Source: Chrysomallon squamiferum (Eukaryota; Mollusca; Gastropoda; Neomphalida; Peltospiridae). Taken from it: 60,000 bases of DNA. Made by a program: the position numbers and the translations under genes. The stretch covers positions 6,034,161 to 6,094,160 of the forward strand of contig CM022670.1 of NCBI GenBank assembly GCA_012295275.1, read 5' to 3'. Positions 51,601 through 60,000 of this stretch are shown here, one piece after another. The notes beneath the pieces were generated by a model, which saw only the letters and a program-made list of their open reading frames with translations, was not told where the DNA came from and ran no database searches. The first letter of the stretch is position 1. Each line of letters opens with the position of its first letter.

Positions 51601-54405
51601 TGGTCAGAGTCAGCAACAATGGAGTCTTTTCACCAAATCTGAAAACATTATATCCAGTGGCCGATTTAAATATAAATTTTATTCTTATTAGTAGGTGTCA
51701 GATTTACTCTCTGATAAAGACAGGAGAGATAAGGTATGAAGCTATTAGTACTATATGCACCATTTTGCCTTAAATAAGAAACACATAGCAGGGTATTAAT
51801 TAACCAGTAATTAGGCAACAGCTGGCTATTTATTTAGGGATGATCTAGGAAGGAAGAGAGATTTTATTTATAAAAATTATATGCATAGGTGAATTCACAG
51901 AATTACAAACACCTAAGATTTGAATACACAAATCAGAAAAACAAACTGCACCATTTTTTAGTAAAATTATTTAATAAATGGTTAACAATTTCAAGATTTG
52001 GTCTTACTTAGTTTTCTTCTTGGTTTTCCTCAAGTCTGAAGAAACTGTTTCACTGGCTGAGTCCAGCTGATGGTCATCAGACATATGCTGGTCAGTCATG
52101 GAGGATGACAACACCATAGCTAACTGCAGATCTTCATCCAACTTACTACAAGAGGGTAACAGAAGTGGTTGTATGGGATTTTGAAATGTATAGAAATGAA
52201 CATATAAACAGAATACAGAATGTTCAATATATGTCTGTTAGAAACTTGAAACAAACAAAAGGTTTGCAGGCAGAAAAGAGAATATTGTCAGATACACAAC
52301 AGCACTACTTTACACTTATTTAAAAATAATAAAGTTCCGATCTACAAATTAACAACCAACAGATAATTCAACTAATTTAAGGTTTAATTTTATGATTTGG
52401 AGTACAGTTTGGTTCAGCTATTTAAGAATTTTTCTAAAAAGTTAATTTCAGAAAATTACTAAAATAAACAAAAAATACAAACCTTATTTTCTTTGGTATC
52501 TTCTTTTCCTTTACAGATGGTTTTTGTGGTTTAAGACTACAAACGTAAGACTGTATCATTATAAAAAACTGCATTAAACTAAAAGAATTAAAAATAATAA
52601 TAATCACTATTTAAATCTCTGATCCATAGAAATTCTTGTACTGGTTTACGTTTTGAAGCAAGTATTTTTTAAGAATATGCCTGCATACATTCTGATAAAA
52701 GAAATGTTTGTACTAAATTATTTAAAATGTAAAAATAAAATCATTTAACCTGTTTTTCACACTGTCTGGCAGAATACCTGCAGCCAGTTGCAGTTGATGA
52801 TGTTCTTCTTGTTGTTTGACTGACTGCATCATCTGAAATAAGGGAATGCCCAGCTGAAGAGCACATTTCTTCAGGTGCAACCTGCGAATCTGCATCAAGA
52901 CAAAAAATGATATTCTATAATCTAAACAAGACAGAACTTATTCATTTTAAAATATAAAAAAATATCTACATTTATTCATTTACTCTCCAGATATATGTTT
53001 CAAGCTGTTTGTTTCAGGAATGTATCAGGGCTCATGCAATCTGAAAGTGATGAAAGATAATGTTGATATTCTATGTGTGTGTCTTTATCTGCATGTATGC
53101 ATTGTATGCAGGTGTAGGACTGAGTGCATATGTAAAATGTGTTGTTTGGTTGTTGTTAGGATAAAGACTCACAGACTGAGACTTGAGAGATTTTCCACAC
53201 ATTGGACAGTCAAGTACCGCCAGCTTTGCTTTCTCTAGTAACTTCTGTTCTTGTTCTGCCACCCGTTTTACAGCTTCTGCCTAAAATATCAAACAGTTCT
53301 ATTTAAAAATCCATATTTATAATTACTGGCAACTTCTATCCAATCAAAATATATTTGTTGATGATTTGGTGCAAAAGAAATACAAAATGAATTTCACAGA
53401 AATAACAGAAACATTACAAATGCTTTAACAACTGATTCTGACTCAAAAGCTTTATGTAATAGTGTTATTGAACATTCAGAGTTACTTTATAAACCATTAC
53501 ATCAGAAACTTTAATAAAGAGATTTATTTATTCACATTCTTCATTAAAAAAAGAATTAACAGGAGCAGTGTGTGATATGGCAGAGAGTCAACAAACCTCG
53601 TCTATACACTCATTCAGATGTTGAGTTCGTCTCTGTGAATTTAAGTAAGTGATGTCTTTCTGGCATATCTGACACAGTACTGGGTCCTCCTTCTTCACAC
53701 TGCATGGTTTATCTGTAACAGAGAATCTTTTATCTGTAACACAAAATGACTAATTATCACACTGAGAGAATGACATAACTGTAACACAGAAAGAATAATT
53801 AATCTGCAACACAATTACTTTAAAAATAGTCTTTGTAATGAAAGTAAAATAGTTTATTAACCTTTCCCACTAGATGAATGGAGTCTTGCAAACCTCTGTA
53901 AACAGTTTTTCACATGCTGATCTAACCTTTCCTTTCCAAAATTCTTCCCACAAGATGGACAAATTGATTCACTTCTGTCATCAAAAACATCCTCCTTGTG
54001 ATCACCTTTGTCATACGTGGGAAATACATCAGCAAATGTACGTCCAGTCTTAAAATCATCTGAATCATTCAGGTCAGTAAGTGTCAGTGTGCTAATTAGA
54101 TGTTTTCTGTTCTGCTTTCGACTTTTCTGAAGAGAAAGTTTTGCTTTCTTCACAAGTTTTTTACTGCAGGAGTTAGTCAAAGAATCTTTTGTTTCCTCTG
54201 ATTTCAGCTTTCCTGGAGTCTGTTTCAAAATATTATTTCTTTCGTCTTCCTCTGATCTGCACTTTCCCAATGTCTCTTTCAAATTTTTATTTTTCTGTAA
54301 CCTACATTTTCTTGGAGTCAATTTTAAAGTTGTTTTTTTTTCATCTTCCTCTGATTTGCATTTTCCTGAGATTTTTTTTATTAGTTTATTTCTTTCACAA
54401 TCCAT
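41071..54405 (-). CDS. SLX4: SLX4 structure-specific endonuclease subunit, with one apparent frameshift
   Basis: Twenty-two coding exons in order: 53862-54405, 53597-53712, 53173-53280, 52750-52889, 52483-52536, 52008-52145, 51545-51638, 51110-51211, 50650-50883, 49741-50289, 49062-49220, 48653-48789, 46039-48227, 45437-45597, 44990-45070, 44464-44580, 43967-44054, 43031-43333, 42584-42653, 42284-42367, 41659-41748, 41071-41163. They sum to 5,651 bases, one short of a whole number of codons, giving about 1,883 residues if the missing base is allowed (human SLX4 is of similar length). Order of domains: two UBZ4 fingers, a third C2HC-like finger, a UIM-like helix, MLR-like region, BTB, long acidic Ser-rich linker, SAP and SLX1-binding C-terminus. 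SLX4 is known to scaffold SLX1, XPF-ERCC1 and MUS81-EME1 in Holliday-junction and crosslink repair in the nucleus. The start ATG at 54403-54405 sits in an exon with an upstream AG acceptor at 54450, so a non-coding 5' exon is expected. The frameshift is in exon 18. Confidence 0.93.
41759..41920. repeat. Three to four-copy, about 47-bp tandem repeat beside an SLX4 acceptor
   Basis: AACATTTCTTTATCATCAAC recurs at 41759, 41806 and 41854 with a decayed copy near 41900. The array begins about ten bases from the exon 21 boundary (41748), so the repeat's end supplies the polypyrimidine tract (TGTTTTTGTTGCAG on the minus strand). Confidence 0.88.
42001..42029. repeat. T29 homopolymer
   Basis: In the SLX4 intron between exons 20 and 21. 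Length is uncertain in any sequencing method. Confidence 0.9.
43031..43333 (-). CDS. SLX4: SLX4 exon 18 with an apparent one-base deletion
   Basis: The exon enters in a frame giving DSDCDPESMTEQPVSV and KTKTKEVEKV, but its end must be in another frame to reach exon 19: that frame reads SDVKETGEEKKVSQKN and DFSVSSSQESTNR, clearly protein-like and in phase 2 with exon 19. The switch lies near 43125-43140, around GAGAAAGTGATG on the minus strand. One extra A in the AAA run would unify the frames. In-frame TGA blocks reading the second frame from upstream, and no GT-AG intron of normal size is available. Confidence 0.8.
43967..45597 (-). CDS. SLX4: SLX4 exons 14-17: SAP domain region
   Basis: Exon 14 has NDVWEDFDGFDACPVE; exon 16 has WIPPSPFTPMQDYDNM and ATPHLK; exon 17 has AVARYGLKPMCKKKMKLVL and KDIYYKTH. 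The phrase PxPFTPMxxYxxMxTPxLK-xxxxRYGLKPLxKKxMxxxLxxIY is characteristic of SLX4 and leads into its SAP-like DNA-binding helix pair, implicated in MUS81 binding. Phases 1, 0, 0, 0 join without conflict. Exon 17's donor CAGT/GTAAAT was chosen over an adjacent GT because only it keeps exon 18 open. Confidence 0.93.
46039..48227 (-). CDS. SLX4: SLX4 exon 13: long acidic Ser/Thr-rich linker
   Basis: A single 2,189-base exon encodes about 730 residues. It is rich in Ser, Glu, Asp and Lys, with acidic clusters such as VVWSDSESGDSKNSKS, GEELFSDDEPG and IISSDEEEDTLNGE, and reads as disordered. In family members this linker carries SUMO-interacting motifs and phosphorylation sites; IILYSEN and CYIISSDEEED resemble hydrophobic-acidic SIMs but are not proven. 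The donor A/GTAAGA at 46038 ends the exon; the frame stays open into the intron to 45974. Confidence 0.9.
48653..49220 (-). CDS. SLX4: SLX4 exons 11-12: BTB domain
   Basis: Exon 11 gives LTNSLACLVNSSHWSDVTIV and LFAHKVFLSARCPKLLQ; exon 12 gives DVSKEAMLCVLKYVYSG and QILDLARR. These are the classic BTB signatures (SDV..., AHK..LS.R.P, LKYVYSG). In SLX4 the BTB domain mediates dimerisation and supports XPF function. Boundaries about residues 700-792. A 15-base region near 49030-49060 after exon 11 stays open but follows a clear GTAAAA donor. Confidence 0.95.
49460..49690. repeat. Degenerate repeat, unit about 45-55 bp, in an SLX4 intron
   Basis: Variants of AGAAGATAACTATAAATGTT and ATTTATTTTTATTGAGTAG recur about five times between exons 10 and 11. 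Copies are strongly diverged. Confidence 0.65.
49741..50289 (-). CDS. SLX4: SLX4 exon 10 with 13-residue repeats
   Basis: Residues 511-693. After a 28-residue lead (ending LAYLAANTS) come eleven tandem 13-residue units like TSELIDSTEKYKS, then PQNGGLCPLEIQ leading into the BTB exon. Variants include TSDLIDSTEKNKN and TGELVDETEKFKN. Human SLX4 has no such array that I recall; it lengthens the linker between the MLR and BTB. Unit length keeps the frame, and the region is rich in Ser/Thr that could be phosphorylated, which is inference. Confidence 0.9.
49777..50205 (-). repeat. In-frame 39-bp minisatellite, 11 copies, in SLX4
   Basis: The DNA unit is 39 bp, for example TCTATGAGTTCACTTGTACT TTTATACTTTTCTGTGCTG on the plus strand. 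All eleven units are the same length, so the reading frame is never broken, and it is open in other frames too because of the repeat. Units at the 5' coding end are most alike, suggesting the active end of expansion. Confidence 0.92.
50650..52536 (-). CDS. SLX4: SLX4 exons 5-9: UIM-like and MLR-like region
   Basis: Exon 6 has DEDLQLAMVLSSSM, which fits a ubiquitin-interacting-type helix. Exon 7 has KTPLLLTLTKQQKDERI, placed where the MUS312-MEI9 interaction-like region (MLR, the XPF-binding segment) occurs in animal SLX4. Exon 9 has LTLWEKTGLLADS and SLYYTSALMPPLEVSR, also expected of that region. MLR assignment is by position and general pattern, so moderate. Exons 7 to 11 are in phase 0. 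Confidence 0.8.
52750..54405 (-). CDS. SLX4: SLX4 exons 1-4: zinc-finger region
   Basis: UBZ4-1 is CPSCGKNF...HVKNC (Cys149, Cys152, His164, Cys168). UBZ4-2 is CQICQKDI...HLNEC (Cys195, Cys198, His213, Cys217), very close to the family pattern CPICQKDL. A third finger CPMCGKSL...HLKKC (Cys245, Cys248, His261, Cys265) is split by the exon 3/4 intron. UBZ4 domains bind ubiquitin and recruit SLX4 to crosslinks. The N-terminus before them is Lys/Glu-rich and internally repeated: GKCKSEEDE near residue 14 and GKCRSEEDE near residue 47, a 33-residue period. Confidence 0.92.
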
Positions 54406-54450
54406 AATTATGGAAAAAGTTGAAGACAAATTGACAACAATTTCATATTT

Positions 54451-55042
54451 CTGCAAAACAAATATGGCTGAAAATACATATAAAAAATTAAAATTAATAA
54501 TTATTAATTATTATCATAATATACATTGTACATTGCATAAAACCTGTTTAACATTAAAATAAAGTGAACACTGCATGTCTAGTTATATAAATAAATTACT
54601 GCTAAACAGAATATCTGATAAAAATATATTCTTGCAAAAATAACCAATATAGATATATATATATAAATTAATCCACTGTTATTCATTTGTGCATTTGTGT
54701 ACATGTGAATATATGTTGGATATAGGTTTGGGTTAGATATGTGCATTTTTATACAAGATACTTGTACATGAGTTAGAAATGTATATGATTATTTAAAACA
54801 TACACGTGTAAGGTATTTGTATGAACTGATATATATATAATATGTATAATTATCATTTCTATTAGACTGTTTATCTAAGAAATATTTGTGTAAGATATAT
54901 CATATATATATTTGGTCAGTTTTATGTTTATGTGATTGATAAATAGTTTATAAAAAATTTCTATAGATGTAAAGAATCAAATGAAGACTAATTATTTCAT
55001 TAAAGAAAAATTACCACATCGTCAGTGTGATGAAAATACAGT
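54451..55042 (-). other. Spacer between the small membrane-protein gene and SLX4
   Basis: Only 637 bases separate the stop of the upstream gene from the SLX4 start codon. I find no AATAAA or ATTAAA on the minus strand here; a TATAAA variant is near 54950. A donor-like GATGTG/GTAATT lies at 55014, and the SLX4 first coding exon has a good acceptor at 54450. These could join the two genes in one transcript. Confidence 0.5.
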
Positions 55043-56006
55043 CTAATTAGTGTCCTCCTTAACAGCATCTTCTAACATTTTAATGCGATGTTCCTTGATT
55101 AGTCTCACTCTTTCTAGGAATTCTTTCTGTTCTTCTTTTTCCTTTTTCATTATACGAGTTAACTTATTATCTTTTCCTGCAAACAACCTAAAGAAAATAA
55201 AACATAGTTTATCTATGTTATTGAAAAAGATAAAATGTCAATCTATGTCTAATGAGACATTAATTTATTGTCATGTTTCCATTCTTCACAAGGCTGATTA
55301 AATTAAACATAGTTTTCAAGGATATCAAATGTGTATAGACTAACTAGAACTGTACAAAGTAACAGATGCTAATATCTGTATGTGACTATAAACATTAATT
55401 TTTAAAATATATGTTGTCAGTCTTAACTAATTTATTTTACTCTCTCTCTCTATGTCAGTAATTACCATCACACATTATGTAACTATGGAAAGAAACCAAA
55501 ATTAGAAATGTACACAAAATGAAAAGTAACAAAGAAACTTTTTACTATTTTAGTATGCAGTGTGTTTTTAAAAATAAAAAAAAGACAAAAAAAAGAATTA
55601 TATTAACATTTAAAATCTAACTGGAGGTTTAAAACAAATAAATAATAAAATTCAGAATATATTTTTCATCAGGTTACCATTTTAGTGCATATAAAGAACA
55701 ATTATTTGATTCTACCAAGATCTGAAATTAACCTAAAAACATAAAAACTGAGCCATTTTCATCATGCAAGAGAACTACAGGCAACATTCAACCAATTACA
55801 GTTAAATTACTAACATAAGGAAAATAAAAATAAATTTAAAAACAAAGACAAAAAGGTATAAAAGAAAGAAAAAATAGTTTTGTTAAAACTTACAAAAGAC
55901 CTGCATACGTCAGAACAGTGAAGGTTAATCCACCAAATATAAACCAGTTGCGTAATTTGTAGGCCACAGTTCCCCGCATGTATTGGTTTCTTTTTATTTC
56001 TCTCAT
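55043..56006 (-). CDS. Small single-pass membrane protein, 85 residues, two exons
   Basis: Exons 55894-56006 and 55043-55187, joined in phase 2 by TT/GTAAGT and TTTAG/GTTG. The start is ATG at 56004-56006, just after an acceptor-like CCCTCAG near 56029, implying a non-coding first exon; stop TAG 55043-55045. A basic N-terminus (MREIKRNQYMRG, then YKLRN) precedes one hydrophobic helix at about residues 21-42 (WFIFGGLTFTVLTYAGLLLF), followed by a Lys/Glu-rich amphipathic helix (KKEKEEQKEFLERV). This architecture is common in small mitochondrial inner-membrane assembly factors and SMIM proteins, but I recognise no specific family. Being codirectional and close to SLX4 it may share a transcript. 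Confidence 0.78.
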
Positions 56007-56085
56007 TCTTTAAGTTGAGGTGTAAACCTGAGGGAAAAAAGTTTTACAATTATGTGTATGTACATATTTATGTATGTGTGTGTCT

Positions 56086-56120
<35 letters not shown>

Positions 56121-58619
56121 AAACTACTAAAATATGCATGTGTTTTTGAAGTTTTTATTTGAAACTGCATGGGAAAATGTATACATTTTTCATACTAACA
56201 ATGAGAGAATAATTGTCAAAAGAGGATCACATTGGATATCAATGCTTAGTTATATGATTCTGTGTTATCCTTGATCAGTTGATGATTTTCTTAAACATGT
56301 CATTTGATATTTATTTATCATGTATCACAAGTATTATTTTGCAGAATAAATTTCAGTTCAATTCCATACAGTTGTAGTTTACATTTTTTAGCTCAGGTAT
56401 TATATTTTCTCCCATTTTATTGCTTGTACAGAATCTATTATAACCAACTGATAAAATATGCATAAATGGGAAATATTAGTTTATTTGGTAATCTAACCTG
56501 AGCCTAAACAGTTTTATATATACTTTTTATATTGTGACGTGTTTTTGCTTTTCTCGAAGGGTTACTGCATTCTCATTTCTGTTTCATCATTATTTTTAAA
56601 TATTCTCAGGAACAAAATACTTGAATAAGTAGAGTCTTGAAAAATGATTTTTTTATATACCGGTTTCATTTCTATGAAGTTTTTGAGAATGCATAATTAA
56701 GGCATGAGGTACATTTGAGCTAAATTAGTGCAGTTAATTAACTAATTAATGTTAACAACATGCATAAAAATACTGTATTGCTCTAGAAATCATCAAAAGT
56801 TTGATTTTGTTCATTTGATTTAAACTATATGAGATATTTATTATTGCCAAATGACTGAAATGATCGGTTTCTCCATAGATTCTGAAGGCAAAATACCGGC
56901 AAATTTTATTCAGATAAAAATTCGTAGCTTTGTTTACATCAATGCTGTCAAAGATATCTTGGTGTCGTTTTAATCAGCTTTATTTCTTTTCTTTTTTCTC
57001 TCTTTTCCTTTTTATACACTTTTATATGAAATTGGTATTTAAATTCTTTTTTTGTTATTATTATATATTTTTTTAAACACTGGAGCATGCTACATCACCA
57101 AACTAAAAGCTAACAATAATAATAAAATAAAAATTAATATATTACTTTTTGAAACGTTTGATCTACGACAAGTTAATTTGTGAGTGTGGTAATTAAAAGG
57201 TGTTTAAACTTATAACGTTGTCATAGTTACTAATTCAAAATTCGTATCAAGTATTTCAGCATTCAACCTTCATCAAAAACGTGCAACAGTAGAAACCATT
57301 CCTCTTTTGTAGCAAAGTAAATCGCAACCGAAATAGCGCACCGATTATGTTTTCGCGCTTGAACGTTAGTCTGTATGCCTGCTATCAAGAAATAGAACGT
57401 TATCTCCTACAACATTTGACCATCTTGTGCTTTTAAATTTGTATGTAGCATTTATTGATTCACAATACCGATGAACTATTACATGGTTTTGCAGACGTTT
57501 TATTTCGACCCTTTACTTCGCTGCATTTTTTGCACCAAATGATATTATGTCATATTTACTTCATAGTTCTGATTTATTAACTTGCAATATTCCTTACACT
57601 AAGTTGATAGTTTATTTCAGTGTGTATATATATATAACACTCATTTTAAGATAACATTTTAGGGTTTATTACCACCTTTCAAGAAAACTCCCCTGACCTG
57701 CCAAGTCTCACGCAAATTGACCCTTCCTCATACATTTAAACCAGCCCTGCACTTTCATAGGCAAATCTCAAAACATAATTGCACATTTTGAAAGACATAA
57801 CGGAGACGCGAGCATATAGCATCAGCACATTGACATATGCCAGTATGTATGTATCATTAAAACACGAAATGCAGACGATCATTTTGCCGCCAGTTTTAAT
57901 TTTTGACTATTAATATTGTCACTTGCAAATCAAACAATTCTTTTAAAGAGTCCTGCTATGAATTGAGACTTAGCATGGACATTTTGCAGAAAGGTAAAAA
58001 ATCAGACTGCATGTACAACACAGCTAGAAGTGTCATTAAAATCTCCTTGTATACTTTTAGATTTTTGTAACTTCTATTGTCATTATGGCATAAATGAAAA
58101 TCAGCGACAACTTGTGTTTCTAGAACTTCTCGATTTGTATCCGTAATGAATGTGGTCATGCTTAAACAATTAAGAATTTCAACAATAAACATATTTAAAC
58201 ATCAATTCTGTCATAAATAAATGGGAAATTATAAAACTTTAAAATTCCACAAGGACTTTATAATGGTTCTGTATGGAGTGCTTCATTGTTGTTTCATCCA
58301 GTGTTGTGAGATTCATTTAGTCTGTGACATTTTTATTTTATTTATTGCAGTCTTCTCGTCTGAAAAAAAGGAACGATAAAGCATATTTGTGATTTGTTTG
58401 ATTGTGGTGTCTGTGACAATATCGCATACCGTGGCCTAATAAAACATTAACTGATGTTATTCTTCTATCATTTAAAATGTATATTATTGATGGCGTCTAA
58501 CAAACAATTAGAACCTCCAGGACTGTTAACTCCAAATGACAGTTCTGCGGGAAAATCCTACCTAATCTCCTGCGAATAGGCAAAGAGTTGCTATATCACT
58601 GCAAAAATTGGGAACCTAG
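56007..58619. other. Upstream intergenic region
   Basis: AT-rich with an (AC)n run at about 56086-56112. A CpG-richer patch at 57300-57375 (with AATCGCAACC, AGCGCACCG and TTTCGCGCTTG) could be the promoter or first exon of the small membrane-protein gene. No coding exon is supported. Confidence 0.55.
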
Positions 58620-59324
58620 TAGGGTTTGCAAATTACCGATAATATCAATACCGGTAAATTACCGACAGATATTTTCAATACCGTTTTTCACCGGTTTTAG
58701 TTAGTTTGTGCATAGGAAAAGATACTTACGGGGATTTTGTGGACACTGTTTTCTCTTATACATACTCATTTTATTTATTATTTGACACTCATCTGACAAC
58801 ATTATTCATTATCCTCCTTTTCCTACCTGTCTTCAGAAAAAATCGTAAAATGAACCTTTATAAATGGGTTCAAAAGGTATATAAGAAATGTACATACAAT
58901 AAAAAATCAAGAAAAAATCTGGATGCGAATCATATAAAAAGGAAACAAGGAAAATGTACATCATCTGTTTTCCAAATTTTGAGAAGTTCTGATTCATTTC
59001 TCGATACTCGAGAAGTATGACTTTAAAACGCACAAAACATCTAGTGTCTTGTGCGACAACCGAGAAGCAGGAGCCAATCCCCTATCACTAGTCGCCAAAA
59101 CGAGGTACGATGGCACACATGTCAGCAATCAAAAAGGTAAACGTGGAACTCGCATCTGAAGGCATGCTAGCAACAACCGAGTAACTAACATAATCTTATG
59201 TTAACAACTAACATATCTCTCAACATAACTCGTTAAAATTTAGAAAACTGGTATTGGTGCTTCGGTAATGGTATTACTCATCAATTACTAAAACCGGTAT
59301 TTAAATACCGGTTTTCGAACTCTA
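58620..59324. mobile_element. Non-autonomous hAT-like DNA transposon, about 705 bp
   Basis: The left end is TAGGGTTTGCAAATTACCG and the reverse complement of the right end is TAGAGTTCGAAAACCGGTA, imperfect inverted repeats that both fit the hAT terminus TAGNG. Flanks are GAACCTAG (58612-58619) and GAATCTAG (59325-59332), an 8-bp target duplication with one mismatch, the hAT length. Both subterminal regions are dense in ACCGGT and TACCG motifs, as in hAT elements. A 104-codon plus-strand frame (58706-59020) inside shows no transposase features, so it is non-autonomous. Confidence 0.78.
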
Positions 59325-59332
59325 GAATCTAG

Positions 59333-60000
59333 GCGTTGCTAAGAGTGCAGCCAACATCGCTGGGTGGAAGAAAGGAAAAGTTACAGCTTATTGCAATTCA
59401 CTAAGCTTCCCGAACGAACTTACGTCCGTACTAACCTTATAGTAATGTAGCAATAAATACTTTTAGATTTAAGACAATTTGGAATCACATTTTACAGTTT
59501 CCTATTAAGCTTGAAAACTAACGTTAGGGGAAAAGACAACAAGAGAATTTTTTTTTTGTAAGCGAATCACACTGTAATGAAAAAGACCTGCCTCATTTTC
59601 AAAACCTTTCTCACGTTCAGAAGTCAATGTACAGTGTAGAATCTATGAAGAAACATTGGCTTAAGTAACAGCTGGTTATTATACTCCAGTTTTCTGACAA
59701 ACACAATAAGAAGATCAATAAGTATAGCATCGGTTATAACCTTGAGAATTCAAATGAAAGGTGGATGATACAAATGTACCATTAGAAATATTGGCGTGAA
59801 TTTGTTTAATTAATTTAATTTGGAAAACATAAACTAAATCAGGTAGGTTTTTTGAACAGCAAATGAGCCTTCACTACCAGTAAGTATTTTAGATAAGAAT
59901 TCTAAAATTTATTTATTTATTTAGTTAATTACTGCTATTTCTGCTACTCCTACTACTACTAAAATTTGTTTGTTAAATCTCGATTAGTACTGTATCTGTT
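59333..60000. other. Unannotated right edge
   Basis: AT-rich sequence with no recognisable exon, repeat array or element. Confidence 0.5.

Noticed and set aside
57690-57720. CTGCCAAGTCTCACGC patch as part of a mobile element
   Set aside because: No termini or inverted repeats were found around it.
58706-59020. 104-codon frame inside the hAT-like element
   Set aside because: It has no zinc-finger, catalytic or dimerisation motif of a hAT transposase and the element is too short for one.

Overview
This is an AT-rich, intron-rich animal nuclear sequence with four protein-coding genes, all interrupted by GT-AG introns, plus abundant microsatellites and short tandem repeats. I see no operon structure, ribosome binding sites, CRISPR array, rRNA, tRNA or viral gene. 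The SLX4-type protein with a BTB domain points to a metazoan. Intron density, low GC and repeat style would suit a lophotrochozoan such as a mollusc, but that is inference and I cannot name the species.

Layout. (1) 1-2649, plus strand: the 3' part, perhaps all, of a gene for an acidic, low-complexity protein of about 671 residues with a 22-residue aspartate run and a conserved-looking basic C-terminus. (2) 2650-8244: non-coding, between convergent genes, with a piggyBac-like MITE. (3) 8245-37528, minus strand: a gene of at least 32 coding exons for a protein of about 1,400 residues with three or more IQ (calmodulin-binding) motifs near its C-terminus. Exon phases join throughout except at one junction, where a small exon is missing from my model. 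(4) 37529-41070: intergenic, with a CRE/YY1-like promoter patch near 38.58 kb. (5) 41071-54405, minus strand: SLX4, the scaffold for structure-specific DNA-repair nucleases, in 22 coding exons encoding about 1,880 residues (two UBZ4 fingers, a third C2HC-like finger, BTB, SAP and the SLX1-binding C-terminus). One exon carries an apparent one-base frameshift. (6) 55043-56006, minus strand: a two-exon gene for an 85-residue single-pass membrane protein, just upstream of SLX4. (7) 56007-60000: intergenic, with a 705-bp non-autonomous hAT-like transposon flanked by an 8-bp target duplication.

The most unusual theme is local tandem duplication at exon-intron boundaries. At least four introns of the IQ gene, and one of SLX4, hold tandem repeats whose unit includes or abuts a real splice donor or acceptor. 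A separate 85-bp copy of an exon 5' end lies 1.5 kb from its source, and SLX4 itself has an in-frame 39-bp coding minisatellite. All models were made by hand from reading frame, splice consensus and phase; none has transcript support.
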